Origin: Siphonodentalium dalli
Lineage: Eukaryota > Mollusca > Scaphopoda > Gadilida > Siphonodentaliidae
DNA length: 64,000 nt
NCBI GenBank assembly: GCA_032622095.1
Contig: CP136069.1
Span: 19,979,326-20,043,325 of the forward strand
Direction of reading: 5' to 3'
Part shown: piece by piece, positions 34,956 to 47,869 of the stretch
How the letters are laid out: each line of letters begins with the position of its first letter
How positions within the stretch are numbered: the first letter of the stretch is position 1
Program-made: the position numbers and the translations under genes
Notes under the pieces: model-generated
Databases searched by the model: none
What the model saw: the letters and a program-made list of their open reading frames with translations, nothing else
What the model was told of the DNA's origin: nothing

Positions 34956-36235
34956 TCAAATGTTAACAGAAATGCCTAAATTCTTCTTTAAAAAAAGTAT
35001 TTAGGCATTTTTGTTAAATGGCCACTCTCTCAATTTACTATTTACACTGCAACAGTATAATGAGTTTCGTACAATAGATGTTAATACATGTATTTACCTG
35101 TAGAATAAAGGCTAAGTATGTCAACCACTTTCCAATTGGGCTTTGGAATGTTTCTTCATCTTCTTTGTTACTTCTGTGTCTGAATGAGCACAGTAGGCTG
35201 TTCCCCTTGAAGATTTAGTTGAGAAATCAATGATCCACGTCAAACTGAGTATTCTAGCTACCGGTAACTGACCCGTTTCATTTAGTATTTCCCACAACCA
35301 TATAGTGATCGTCTGAAAATGGAAGAAACATTTTGAAGATTTGCAAGTGAACCTAAAATCTGACTGAAAATATGCAGCCTTCATACCGGTAATTGGCTAC
35401 GGCAATCAGCATTGCCGAAGCAATTTGCTGAAGCAAACTGGGGCACGGCATACTGTTGCCGTAGCGGATTGCCGAAGCCAAACAATCTGAATTAAGAGGG
35501 CTGAAATTTAATATGGTAAACCCAAATTTTCATCCAAGGCTCATACAATGTCATGTACATGTTGAAGGCAACTTAACTTTGATTCATTTCCTAAGGGTTA
35601 ATTACTTGGCAATGAGTATTCAGTATACCGGTACATGTAGATAGGGTACTAGTAAATGGGAGTGAAATTCTTTTGAGATTGGAGAAACAAATAATGCATC
35701 ATAACTACATGTAACAAAAACACTGTGCTTTTTATATCCGTAGGGATAATAGTACAGAGAATGATTACATGTACGGTAGTTTGTACCGACACGTACATGT
35801 ACATGTAACTCTGGCCATGTTACAAAAGAAAATTCCAAAGTAGTTCCACCCAGTACTGTCTGTACTACTATTTAGTTTTGGAAAAATACCTGTACTGTCC
35901 GTACTGTACTGTTAAAAACTGTTTGGAAAAGTACCCGTACTGTACTGTTAATACACTAAGTACAATAGTGTTATTTGGCACTCTTTTACAGTATGGTACA
36001 TGTAAATTGCACATCACCCAATAAGTTGTTCATCATTTTTTGCAATTCTGCACTTTCAATTGGCATTCTGCAGAGCAGGCTACGTACATGTACATTGTAT
36101 ACAAGAGGTACGCTGTTGCGTGGCATTTGCCCCCGACCGTAGCAATTCGGATTAAGCATGGACGAAACTGCAGATATCCGAGGAGGTCTATATGACCATT
36201 CCAAAAGAAGTTCGTACTAGAAATTCCGGAAACCC
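34956..36235. other. No gene recognised; ACATGTAC-rich
   Basis: Contains a short inverted-repeat cluster (GCTACGGCAATC / ATTGCCGTAGC, 35396-35475) and a high density of GTACATGTACATGT-type palindromes at 35560-36120. Frames are short and without motifs. Confidence 0.4.
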
Positions 36236-36239
36236 AAAA

Positions 36240-36965
36240 ACAAGCGATCCAGAAACCCAAAAACAAGCAAAAATTCAAATTTTCTAAGTTGAAAAAAGGG
36301 CCATAAATCTGGTAAAAATCATCAGATCATACCCAATTTCGCACTTGACATGTATTTTCATATAACTGATCAACAAAAATACGGGATTTGCAATCGTGCC
36401 ACCAAAGCTCACGCTATCATCTGGAAACCCCAAAAAACAAGAGAAACATTGAATTTTCTAAGTAAAAAAGGGCCATAACTCTGGTGAAAATGGGTGGACG
36501 AAACCCGCGCTATGCATGTAGCTGTTCCCCCATGCTGCTCTATCACCATACCAAATATCAGCTAAATCTGCCCAGCGGTTGCTGAACAATAATGCAAAAT
36601 GTTTGTACGGACAGACAAAATTTAATTTTCTAAGTAAAAAAAGGGCCATAACTCTGGTGAAAATGGGTGGACGAAACCCGCGCTATGCATGTAGCTGTTC
36701 CCCCATGCTGCTCTATCACCATAACAAATATCAGCTAAATCTGCTCAGCGGTTGCTGAACAATAATGCAAAATGTTTGTACAGACAAACAAAATTGAAAT
36801 TTTCTAAGTTGAAAAAAGGGCCATAACTCTGGCAAAAATCATCAGATCATACCCAAATTCGCACTTGACATGTATTTTCATATAGCCGATCCACAAAAAT
36901 ACGGGATTTGCAATCGTGCCACCAAAGCTCACGCTATCATCTGGAAACCCAAAAAAACAAGACAG
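36240..36965. repeat. ABBA-ordered ~180-bp repeats, related in style to GACGGA-tailed units
   Basis: Unit A (ATCATCAGATCATACCCAA..ATTTGCAATCGTGCCACC) occurs at about 36265-36435 and 36790-36955. Unit B (GGTGGACGAAACCCGCGCTA..AGCGGTTGCTGAACAATAAT) occurs twice in tandem between them. All units open with AAAGGGCCATAA.TCTG. B's two copies are nearly identical. Confidence 0.8.
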
Positions 36966-37100
36966 TCAAAGACTGTGGGGTCGCTCACCAGACTGCAAAG
37001 ACTGGTGAGACTGGGATTCTGGAGACCACAATAGTCAGAACTTTTCATAAGCACTTTGAAAAAAGTAGATCTAAACACGATATGTGGCTAGAGAGGATTC

Positions 37101-37164
37101 AGTAGTGTACAGTGGGTAATTTCAAGGTGAATATCCACCATGAAATTGCCCACTGTTCACTACT
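37101..37164. repeat. 64-bp hairpin
   Basis: AGTAGTG.ACAGTGGG.AATTTCA.GGTG pairs with its complement after a 5-base loop; only a few mismatches in ~29-bp arms. Function unknown. It could be the core of a decayed MITE. Confidence 0.65.
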
Positions 37165-37479
37165 GATCACACCCCCCCCCCCTCCAGCTCAACAAGTCCC
37201 CTCCCGACAGGGCTCCAGACTCCCAAGTCTTGGGTTGGAATTTCACAACCGACATCTCAAACTTTCTCAATTTTTTGAAATTTCCAATCTCACAAGTACT
37301 AGTCACAATCACCTTTCTATAAAACCATTTAGACATGTTTGAAGCCCATTTATCCATGGACCCAAAACACCATACATGTATGTCAGATTAATCAGTTAGG
37401 TAGTTCCAATGAAGATGTTTTAATGAATTTGGTATTTCAATGATTTTTTAAACACAAAATTGTTAACTCCCCATAGCCC

Positions 37480-38345
37480 CCGTCATTTCTTAACAGGTTG
37501 ACCTGATGTTAACAAATCTGAATATCAGTCACTAAAGGATCATCCATACGATATGTAAGCTAAATAGTCCAACCTCTCTTGAGAAGACAATTTAAGAATG
37601 ACTATAGAGACATACAGTTATGTCCCTGGTCCCACCCTATTTAACCTGGTGACCACATCTGAATAAATTTCAATACCAGACACCAAAGAATTCTTCATAC
37701 TAAATATCAGCAAAATAGACCTGTTAACATTTGTGGCGATTTCGGTCGAACAGTTTAACCCGATGTAGGAAAATGTGGACTGTTACTGGTTGAAAAATCA
37801 AATATACAGCCTCATTGCCTCCACCCAGGCAGCTTAGAAATCAATAGGAATCTATATATTATTATACCAGTATCAAACAGCATACATACAGGTTAAATCT
37901 CTTATCTCTGCCCTTATTTGAACAAATGTGAATCCCCATCTATGAGATCTATTCATTTAGAAATTTCAAACGGTAGATTTTAAGAGTTGAAGAAAACTGA
38001 TTTTCCTCAAAAGTTTCCTAAAAATGACCTCACGTGTACAAATCTGAACCCCACTCACCAAAGGACCCTCCATACCAAAAGCTAAATAGGCCTGATGGTT
38101 TCTGAAGAATTACTATGGAGGGAAAGAGTTATGGCCCTGGCTTCTCACCTATATGACCTGATGAACTCATTTGAACAAATCTGAATGTGAGTCAAAATAT
38201 ATAAACCATTTCGGTCTTTAATATGTATGTGGAGAAGAACAAAATTGATGGACGGATGGAAACATCCCAACAGAGGGATGGACGGGAGGACATACTGACA
38301 GACAAATTCAATCCAATATACCCCCCCCCAAGTTTTCTTTGCAAA
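37480..38345. repeat. Diverged ~165-bp repeats ending in GGACGGATGGA
   Basis: Recurring phrases are AACAAATCTGAA.(C/T)..CAGTCAC, ATAC.A.AT.TAAGCTAAATAG and GTTATG(T/G)CCCTGG. The tail TGGACGGATGGA is near 38250. It is related to 40270-40745. A C-run follows at about 38320. Confidence 0.7.
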
Positions 38346-38412
38346 TCAGGGTATAATGAGTACAACTGGATAGGTGGTGGTTAAGAATATAATAGTGGAA
38401 CAGCCAAGTCTG

Positions 38413-38836
38413 AATATAGTGTCTGACTTTTGCAGAATGAGGTCACTAAAGGGTGAATTTAGTGCTGCAATCCTGTAAGGTGGGCTAGCATCACCAAATT
38501 CACCCTCTGTGGACCTCATTATGCTTAGGCCTCAACTGCCATGGGAGACATAGGAACATATTGAAGTTGTCCAGTTAATTGGTGATGTGCACCCATTGGG
38601 CACTTCAATTATCAATTTTATCTTCTGACAGCAAATTAGGGAATATAGAAACTGAACAGAAGGGAAAAAGTAAGTAGAAATGTCAATTTAAGACCTGTAT
38701 ACTTCCCTGAAGATGAGGCCTAAGCAGAATGAGGTCCATGGAGAGTGTATTTGGTGATGCTAGCCTACTGTGCAGAGTAGCATCACTAAATTCACCCTCT
38801 GGGGACCTCATTCTGCAAATGTCAGACATACAGCAT
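38413..38836. mobile_element. Nested-hairpin MITE, family A, copy 2
   Basis: The end ATATAGTGTCTGACTTTTGC faces GCAAATGTCAGACATACAGC. Each arm is its own hairpin: GCAGAATGAGGTC..AGGGTGAATTTAGTG against GCATCACCAAATTCACCCTC..GACCTCATT.TGC. A second inner inverted pair, TTATGCTTAGGCCT and AGGCCTAAGCAG, links the halves. Copy 1 is at 16236-16622. Confidence 0.8.
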
Positions 38837-38847
38837 TTTGTTTTGCA

Positions 38848-39862
38848 ACCCAGATTATTAGCGGTCGGCTATCGGCAAAGCCGACCGTTTTGCCGAGGAA
38901 AAATTTATTATCCTCGGCTAAAAAATAGCCGAGGACATTATCTGAAGAAATGATAAACACACACTAGGCAACGATAACTACCAGGTATATTGTCACCACG
39001 AGCTGCCCAACCCCCAAGTTTATTAAGTCAAATGTGTTACCGTGCGGAAAACAATTATGAGATTTCCAATTTCGGGAACGCAAACCGGAAAGAAATATGG
39101 CGATGTGTATGCTGGTTTAATATAATATTATTTGAAGTTTTTATGGCTAGCATGTATAGTTACTATAGTATAGATTTATAAATATTAAAGTATATAGATA
39201 GATATAAAATTTATAATCCTGATTTAAAGTTTGTTTGTTTTAGTTCCGTTTCCGCCTTTGTGGTATTCCGTGTTTTATATACGCAGTAACCGTGAGACCG
39301 CAAATCGAACAGACCTCAAACAATTCTGTCCATGCGTATTCTCTTAAATTTACCGATGTTGCTGAATATATTTGGCGACAAAATTATCCGAGAGCACCAG
39401 AGAGCACCATTTTATAGTGTGCAAATATATTTTTAATCGTGTATTTTGGCTTGATGGAAATAAAGCGTGATCCAACAGAAAAATCGTAATTTTATTCCCA
39501 ATGATTCAGTGATTTTAGAAATTAGAGACACTCGGTAATCGGTCGGTGTCAAGGCCGTTAATTGTGTATAGATCATAGCTATACTAAACTGTGAAACTAC
39601 TGAAAGGGTGTGCCGTTGAATGCAGAAAATCAAGAAATAGGTAACTGAGTATTTCAAAATGTGGAAAATTAACAGAAATATTCACTGAATCTATTCAATC
39701 ATCATTCAATATGTCAATGAATGTTATTTGTTAATCATTTTAAGTACATTTAGTTAGTTAAAAAAAAATCCTAAGAGAATGCTGTTTTTGCCTAGGAGAA
39801 ATATTTCTCCTAGGCATTTTTTTTGCCTAGGACATTTTTCCTAATTATCAGGGTTGGTTTTG
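38848..39862. mobile_element. Possible ~1-kb element with subterminal hairpins
   Basis: The left edge CAACCCAGATTATTAG is roughly inverted to the right edge CTAATTATCAGGGTTG. Just inside the left edge is GGTCGGCTATCGGCAAAGCCGACC, then two interlocking stems built on CCTCGGCTA/TAGCCGAGG. Just inside the right edge is a perfect 28-bp palindrome at 39789-39816 (TGCCTAGGAGAAAT and its complement). Ends are approximate and no coding was found. Confidence 0.4.
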
Positions 39863-40268
39863 ATATGATATGTTAATGATACACACAGAGCATGACTGTT
39901 TAGACCTACCTGTCAGCCAGCTAGATAACATCTGAATTGATGAATGTTATTAACTCTTTCTGTCTGGGGCTAATACCATACTTTATGGATGTTACAAGGT
40001 GTCAGTTTTTCTAATTAATTTTTTCTTGACTGCAGTGTGTGCAGGGCGGCACAGATTGGGGGGGGGGGGTGGTAGTGGGGACAGGTGTGTAGAGGGGTGA
40101 GGAGGGAAAGGGGTGGAATGGGGTGTTTTGTGTCTAAAAAATACAAAAATTCAGGGGTTAAAATGAAAAAAATATTTTTGTATTGATTCATTTTGAATTG
40201 GGATTTGTTTTTTGAATTGAGCAAGGATTTAAATTTAACATTATTTAAAAAAAAAATTAAAAAAAAAA
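39863..40268. other. No gene recognised; G-rich and A-rich tracts
   Basis: Contains a G10 run near 40061, a GGGGTGAGGAGGGAAAGG-type purine tract, and A-rich DNA at 40245-40272. Confidence 0.4.
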
Positions 40269-40269
40269 A

Positions 40270-40745
40270 ATTAAAGTTAGGTTCCTGACACGGCCCCTAT
40301 TTGACACACTGACCCCATTTGAACAAATCTGAACCCCAGTCACACAAGGACCCACCATACAAAATATTAGCTAAATCGGCCTGATGATTCTGGAGAAGAA
40401 GTCATTCTAATAATTACTAGGGAGAATAGAGTTATGTCCCTGATTCTGCCCCTATTTGACCCAGTGACCCCATTTGAACAAATCTGACCCCCAGTCACCC
40501 AAGGACCTTCCATACCAAATATAAGCTAAATAGGCCTGATGGTTCTTGAAAAGAAGTTGTTTTAAGAATTACTATGGCGGGAAAGAGTTATGGCCCTAGC
40601 TTCGCAACTATTTGACTCAATGACCTTATTTTAACAAATCTGAGTCTGAGTCAAGCAGGGAACATCCACACAAATATGAACTCATTTGGCCTTATGATAC
40701 TGGAGAAGAAGATGATTGTTGACGGACGGACGGACTATAACTTTG
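40270..40745. repeat. Three ~165-bp repeats with GACGGACGGA tail
   Basis: Units carry CCTATTTGACCCAGTGACCC, TTTGAACAAATCTGA.CCCCA and ATAGGCCTGATGGTTCT, followed by ATTACTA.GG.(G/A)A. The tail GACGGACGGACGGAC is at about 40719-40735. Same family as 37480-38345. Confidence 0.8.
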
Positions 40746-40749
40746 GAAA

Positions 40750-43220
40750 TATTTAGATATGTATGGATTGGAACTGCTTATAAGTTATTGCCAGATATCT
40801 TTTGGTTCAATGGATTATGCTTATCCTGCTTGAACTGAGACTAATAGGCTATTTTCAAAAATTCAAGTGAGAGACACATACATAATATACTAGTACAGAA
40901 ACAATTTTTAATTTGGTGTTATGAGATCCCACCTGATAACCAGGTTTATTTGATCAAATTGTCACTGTTCCTGTACTGTTTTTGATTGAAATACTGAAGT
41001 CTGAAGGCTGAATGATAACAAACCTGAACTCAGCTATTTGAAGTTTTAACAGATGAAAACTAGATAAAGCCAAACATACTTTGAAAGTATGATTCCAACT
41101 GTTAAACTTAAATAATATTTTTGTAAACTGAAATGTCTTATGTCAATATATATAAATATATAAATAATTTGCATCTTGTTATGATATGAATTGGGACCTT
41201 TTTAATGTATAAGACTTTCTTTTTCAGGCATATGAAATACAAATATATACAATGCATCAACCTATTTTAGTCACCGGCATGTGACAAATGTGATATTTCT
41301 AGATTTAGTTTGAGGACTTTGTCTACCGGTATGTGTGTAACGAGAGACATGGTGGCAGCGGCGGGGATGAGGTTGGGGGGGGGGGGGTTGTCAACTTTGG
41401 TTAAAAACAAATAATTTACAGTTGGAAATTCCATGCCGGACATTATGAAAATTTCAAACAATACATGCAGTTTGAAATTATTATGATACATGTACATTGT
41501 ATGGTAACTACTTAAATTAAAATTAACTACAGTAAAATTTTCCGACTGTAACGACGATTAGCTACCGTACTAGTAGCTGGAAATGTCCGACCATATTGGA
41601 TATGGTTATGGCGGTTCAGTGAAAATTGCCAACAATTGAAAAATTTACAGCTAATGGTAACATGTAAATGAATAAAAACAAGTCACGCAACCAGTATACA
41701 CATGTAATTAGTCTTAAGGCCAATCAACACCGGAAGCGAGCACCCGATTATACATGTAACAGTCGTTTACTGTCGTCCATAGCAGTTCAAAGCGCGTGAT
41801 TTTTATACCGATATTCACACCGCAATCGAGTGAATAGCTGACCATGAGGCGATCACAGCAGTGATTTAATGCTACATGTACATACATGTACGTTGATTTC
41901 TCACTTAGTGACAAACCAGCAGGATAATTTGGTGGCTGTCAAATAAGACATTTATGCACGCATTTTCCTCCTATTTGAAGGTCATTCATTGTCGCGATAT
42001 TAAATGTGGTAGGGAAATTTAGTGACATGCTGATAACTGAAGTGCAAGGATAAATTAAAAGAGAAAATGCCTTACAAGAGTTCGACGTAATAACAGGATC
42101 GTCTGGTCAATTTTTTATCCCATTCCATTCCAAACTTGTGAGGTCACTTTGCCCACAATTTGCCCCCACCCCCCATTAAAATGTCCATGGATGTACATTG
42201 TATTATATTATATTGTATACCGGTACATTGTAAATGATGCACTCAAGCGATTATGCGATAAAAATTTGTATAGGTAAACATACTACCGGTAGGCTGGTAG
42301 CCAGCGGGCAAGGAAACAATTGCAAATTATACTACCGTAGTAACTACGGTACATGTACGTACCGGTACATATTTACAATGTAAAACCAAAACAATTCTTT
42401 TTAAATATTTCATCATAAAAATAATGGTCCGATTATTCCATTAGCTTTTAAATCATACTGTAATTTGAGTGTATATTTGAGTAAACTGATGTGGAGCAAT
42501 CTGCTGAGGTGTTTATAATGGAATGTCAAATTAGATACATGTACATGTAGTTTCATACCAGTACATGTACTAGTATTTGTGAGTACATGTAGCCTAAACA
42601 CTACAAAATGGTACAATCATTGTACCGGTAGTTGGGATTTTAGGCAAAATTAATTAGTTTATACGGTAAATGCTGCTAAGTTACTGGTAAATGTGTAAGT
42701 CACAATGTACATGTACCTGGTCAGCGCTTATATTTCGGCGAGAATCCAAATATAGACTATCGTAAACATTCTCACAAATTACCCTGGATTCTCGTGAAAA
42801 AGTACATATGGATTCTCGCAAAATCAGATGAAATACCGTATCAGTGAAAAATCCAGGGATTTTGTTTAGCCTTTTGTTCATTGGCAAAATCGGCCAATAA
42901 AAATTTGTCCAATAATTCGAACTGGATACTCGACTAATGGAATTTATGATTTTTTTTTACAAGAAACGCAAACAATACACTGTATATTTTTTGGTTCTAT
43001 TTATGGGCTTTATATAAAATTGTAAGTGGCCAAACAACATGCTTGGTATAATTTCGCTTCGTGAATTTATGCAGGATGTTGTTCAGTCATTTACAATCTT
43101 ATAAGCCCATAAATGGAACAATAAAATATATTGATTGCATACATGTACATGAGTACCGGTATCTTTAAGTGCATACATGTACATGTTTATCTTTAAGATA
43201 CTGAAATTTTCATTTTCCAA
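40750..43220. other. No gene recognised; palindromic-hexamer-rich
   Basis: No supported gene. 41260-43200 is dense in TACATGTACATGTA, TACCGGTA and GTACCGGTAC. A G10 run lies near 41375. Frames here lean on Tyr/Val/His codons created by the ACATGT repeats. Confidence 0.45.
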
Positions 43221-43223
43221 GTG

Positions 43224-44197
43224 TCCATTGGCACCGCGGTATATTTGCCGTTCGGCCGCAGTGTCAGAGTTTGTACCGGTAACTGCAGTTGAGCACCGCG
43301 GCCGAGCAGCAAGTACACCGCGGCCGGTCGTCAAGTACACCATGGCCGAAAAGCAACTACAACGGGGCTGAATGGCATGTACACCGTGGTTAAATTTCTG
43401 GTTTGTATGGTCGTTTTTTCAGTTTAATGAATGTACACAGCGGTAACTATACCATGGTCGAATGGCAAATACACCGCGGCTCAACTGCAGTTAGCCGGTG
43501 GAGCCATGGTGTGTGTAGTTGCATTTCGGCCACAGTGGCAATGCTAACTGCACCGTGGTTAAGCGGACACTTGTTTTGTCCAGCAGGGTAGACCTTCATT
43601 GCATCAGTCATCAGTGTACGCCATGTACGATGAAGTTTCTGTACCATGTTGTGTTTGAAAGTTTTGATATCAGGTACAGACTAGTCAACGCAACGCAACT
43701 TATGGGCCTCGACTAGTCAACTTTGAAACTCACTAATCGTTTCAACACTAGTTCTTTAACTATGATGCTAGTATATAGGTTCTTATTATTTAGTTATGAC
43801 GCAGGTATCCTGCTGGACAAAACAAGTGTCCACTTAACGGTGGTGCTGTTAGCGTTGCCACCACTGCTGAAATGCAACTACACCACAGCTCCACCGGCTA
43901 ACTCCAATTGAGCCGCGGTGTACTTGCCGTTCAGCCATGGTGTACATTGTAGTTGTCGCGGCGTACGACTACGTTCATTAAACTGAAAAAAAAAAATTCA
44001 AACCAGAAATCTAACCATGGTGTACATGCCCTTCAACTGTGGTGTAGTTACCATTTGACCGTGGTGTAGTTGCCGTTCGGCCGCAGTGTACTTGCCGTTC
44101 AGCCGCGGTGTACTTGCCATTCGACCGATGTGCTCAACTGCAGTTACAAACTCTTGACACCGCGGCCGAACAGCATATACACCACGGTGGCAATGAA
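43224..44197. repeat. Large inverted repeat built from a CCGCGG-rich minisatellite
   Basis: The left arm (43224-43590) and right arm (43807-44197) are inverted copies. Matching pieces in order include ATTGGCACCGCGGTATATTTGC, AACTGCAGTTGAGC, CAGTTTAATGAA, GCCGGTGGAGC and GGACACTTGTTTTGTCCAGC on the left, each with its complement on the right. Within each arm a ~25-bp motif, CACCGCGGCCGAACGGCAA, recurs in diverged form. The 216-bp spacer has a direct repeat TAGGTTCTTATTATTTAG (43776-43793) that recurs just outside the right arm (44215-44232). All frames are artefacts. Confidence 0.85.
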
Positions 44198-44234
44198 CGC
44201 TTTGTCCAGCTGGGTAGGTTCTTATTATTTAGCT

Positions 44235-47020
44235 ATGAATATGATGCTGGTGGGTGAAATACACGGATTGTTGGGAAACCCGGATTGTTAGCTCGAAGTC
44301 GTGCACTCTCATGTAAAGCCGAAAATAGTTGCAATAAAAAGCATTTACTCCCAACTTGTCCTGATCAATATCGAAGCAAATAAAGAGCGTTTTATAAAGA
44401 TTGTTTGTTGTTAAGCCACAGGTGACAGGGGGGTATACCATCCTTGAAATAGCCACCACCTCCACGACATGTGAGCCATAAGTCGAAAAAATATCATGCT
44501 CTATCTTTCTCACACAGCGTAAATCTACTACTAGTACTAGATGATAGATCATAACAAGTTGTGTCCATTTTTGTGAAAAATAACTAAAATAGTCAAATTT
44601 CGAAGAAAAAAAATAATCATATTTCTAACAAAAGCACAAGTTGGTATTTTTGCGATTACATTATGACTTAATTCTTCTTTCTTGAGACTCATTACGGGAA
44701 TAGATTCGGTGATTCTCGCCGATAATGTGTTTACCGTTTCTGAATTTCGTGTTACCAAAAATAAAAACAAATGAATCTAGTTACACTATCCTATTCTTTA
44801 CTAGACTTATCGGGGAAATTAATTGAGTAACGGTATTACTTCAACCGCTTCTAAAACCTTACCAAACCCATGTTGGAACAGAAATCTTGTAACACTGTTT
44901 ATAATCAATAACTTGTCCATCGAAATTAAGAATGAAACACATCAATTTTGTATGCAAAATGGCGGCGTCGCTTCCTTGGCAATGCGGTTTTGATTGGCTG
45001 TTCCAATAGCCAATGATTAACAGGGGCGTATGGCCGGTACATATCTTGAACTGATCGATTATGCATTATCTATTTTAAGGGATATTTCATGTAATTCAGA
45101 GTAGTGACACATAATTATGTGATGAAGATTCGAAATATATTGGATAATTGCAGACATTAGGCAAAAGCAATTTAATATATATACCGTCTTATCATTTTAT
45201 GGGAGGTTAGAAAGAACTAAATACCTTTAATTTATTTTTATAATTTGAGTAAAATCTATCCCATTGGGAAAATCGTGAACAATTATGCAAGTTATTATGC
45301 ACCACCATCACAATTGCTATTATCATATTGACTATTAATTACTTTTTTTTAAAGTAATTAAGTTTTAGAAAAATCAATACCACAATATTAACGGAGACAA
45401 GTTTACGCTGCTTGTGAACGCTAAATGAATTTGTAAACGAAGGATCTTTATAAAGGCCTACTTGTCCCATGGGAATGGAAATATCAAGGTTATAACCAGC
45501 TATCTTAAAGGTGAACTTCTGTCGCATATATTAACTGATGACGTCTAAATGTGTAGGCCTATAAGCTTTTTCTCTTTGGGCAGGATACATGTATATGCAA
45601 TATCAAGTGGAATTAATAATCAAATCAAAATAAGTGTAGACCATTATATATTCCAAACGTGTTAATTACTTCATATATACATTGGTGTTAATATTAATAT
45701 AGGCTTCACAAATTGGCCACGATCCATGAATACATCTTTACAACAAATTCAAATGCCACATTTGGAGAATATTATTATTATAGAGTGAATTATAATTATG
45801 TGCACAAACCTTTGCCCGTGGTGATTGCTGGTCGAAATGCGGTATACGTATCCCCGATGACGATAAACAAACTGTAAAAGTAAAAGGGTAATATTGGTTA
45901 TATGGGACAATTCTATTTTTTAACTATATAGACCATAATTATTAATATATATTTCGGAAATTATGCCGACAGACAGGTCATTCTATAATTATATAGTCGT
46001 ATATATATCGAGTCTCGTCATAACGAGTGTTTAGTTCAATTTTTTGGAGCTAAACTTTAGAATTAACCATAATTTTTTTTATTTAGTCAGAGAAAAAAAC
46101 ATAATATAGCAGAATTGCTTGGTTCACAGAATTTTTTATGTTCTAAAATTTTTCCGAAAATAAAAAGCCATTTAATTAAATAGAAAGAAAGACGCCTGGC
46201 AAGAATCGAATAAGTTAATCGGTTTTAAATTTCATTAGAATTAAAAAAAAAGTTTGTGAAAAAATATATATATTATATTCCATAAATTATAGTTGTTGCC
46301 ATAAAACATATCAAAAAGATTTATATACTTCTTTCTAATATGGGAAAATGTTTATGGTGGGTTCATAATTCAGGCTAGATGTTAATTGCCTATATATATA
46401 TATTCAAAAATAAAATTTATTTTGCAGAATTCAAAAATAATATATTATAAAAAAAAAAAATTCAAGGAGATAATAGTTTAAAGTACTTACATTGTATAGG
46501 TCTGGATGTTCAAAGTTGGTGATGGCCAATACGTGAAGCGAACAATATAATATATTTTTTTATAATAATATAAGAACCGATCACTTTTAATTTGAAGAAT
46601 CTCTATGTATCTCTAAAAATAATTAAGGTGAGAAGCACGTTGCTTGTTCTGTCCAATAGCGTTCTTGGGAAAACCACTAACTACCACTCACTCTGAACTG
46701 TTATTCGCACCAACCAGATAAAATATACCGAAAACAAGGAGACGCGCTCAGTATGTGTGAGAAAAGGTACTGAGAAAAAGTTGCATGTGTAGATATGTTT
46801 CGAATTATATATGATCTTAATCTTGGTGATTGTGACTCGAAAATCGATATTAATTGCACAATGTTAGGCTTTATCGTATATATAAGTTTATGAATATACA
46901 TATTAATAAATGCAGGTTAGCTATATTAATATCTGCAATTATATATCTTTACGATTAAATTATAATTCATTCTGAGAGAAATTAAGGAATATATATTTTC
47001 TTGATTTATTTGTGAAAAAA
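44235..47020. other. No gene recognised; possible promoter-like patch
   Basis: AT-rich with many A and T runs. The only striking patch is 44958-45018, reading CAAAATGGCGGCGTCGC and then ATTGGCTGTTCCAATAGCCAAT, listed separately. Confidence 0.4.
44955..45020 (+). promoter_or_regulatory. YY1-like motif and paired CCAAT boxes
   Basis: AAAATGGCGGC matches the YY1 consensus, and GATTGGCTGTTCCAATAGCC carries inverted CCAAT boxes followed by another (AGCCAAT). In animals this combination is common at TATA-less promoters. No coding frame is linked to it here, so function is inferred. Confidence 0.35.
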
Positions 47021-47440
47021 AGACAGATATGAAAACTTCCTCTTTTGCAGTTCGATATAATTATGGCCACCAAATGCTCCAACTATATAGGCCTAATGGG
47101 CTCATATATGGGCCCGATATAATTTTTATGGTAGATCCCCATATAATGAATATGTTGGCCTCGATATACCTTCCTTCTTGCACTCTATCCATCTACCCCC
47201 TCCTTGAACAATATTTTTTCGGATCTAAAATGTTATCCCCGTCTGATAAATTTACCATATATGGTATCTACTCTGATACCAAGGGTAAACTTCCTACTCC
47301 AAGGAAAAGACCCGATAAAAGCCTTTACTAGGGTTGTTGTCTAATCCCCGTTTTGAATATTATTATTACTTATATGTCAATTTGTTTTGTATGTATTACA
47401 TGTTCTGTTCGAAATTAAATATTGTTTACACCATATTCAT
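47021..47440 (+). other. Unassigned 100-codon frame with retroelement-like 3' tail
   Basis: A 100-codon frame at 47029-47331 has no domain I recognise. After it, GAAATTAAATATTGTTTACACC resembles the 3' sequence at 49046-49068 (GAGAAATAAAATATTGTTTACAC), so this may be the 3' end of a related, decayed non-LTR element. Confidence 0.3.
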
Positions 47441-47869
47441 GTCACCTAAATGCAGAAAAATGCTGTTCTAGCGATTGCTTCACTGAAAGTACCTTTCAAA
47501 TAATCGAACAAATAACCTATGTTTCACAGTGAGTATATACTAACACTTCTAAAAGGACATGCATATATATATATGGCTCGGTCGAGCTTTCAAATTGTGT
47601 AAGTTGACAAATTAAGACGGAATTATTATATACCGTACCGGTGGGCTTCATGTGCTCTCAGAAATATTTTCCTTGGTAGGCCTAAGCCATTTTCCAGCTG
47701 CTTTGAACTGTTCGCACCGAAGTAAAATCAACGCTCTTTATGTTTACCATATCAGGAATACACTTTAACTCGGAATGCTCTTTTCTGTTTCATGCTGTTA
47801 TTAAAAGGGCTGTTTTGGGGGGGGGGGACACAAATATCGTGTTAAATTAAGTTGTATTTTCAAGACTTC

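Noticed and set aside
47029-47331. 100-codon plus frame as a host gene
   Set aside because: No domain, no splice signals, and it lies beside retroelement-like 3' DNA.
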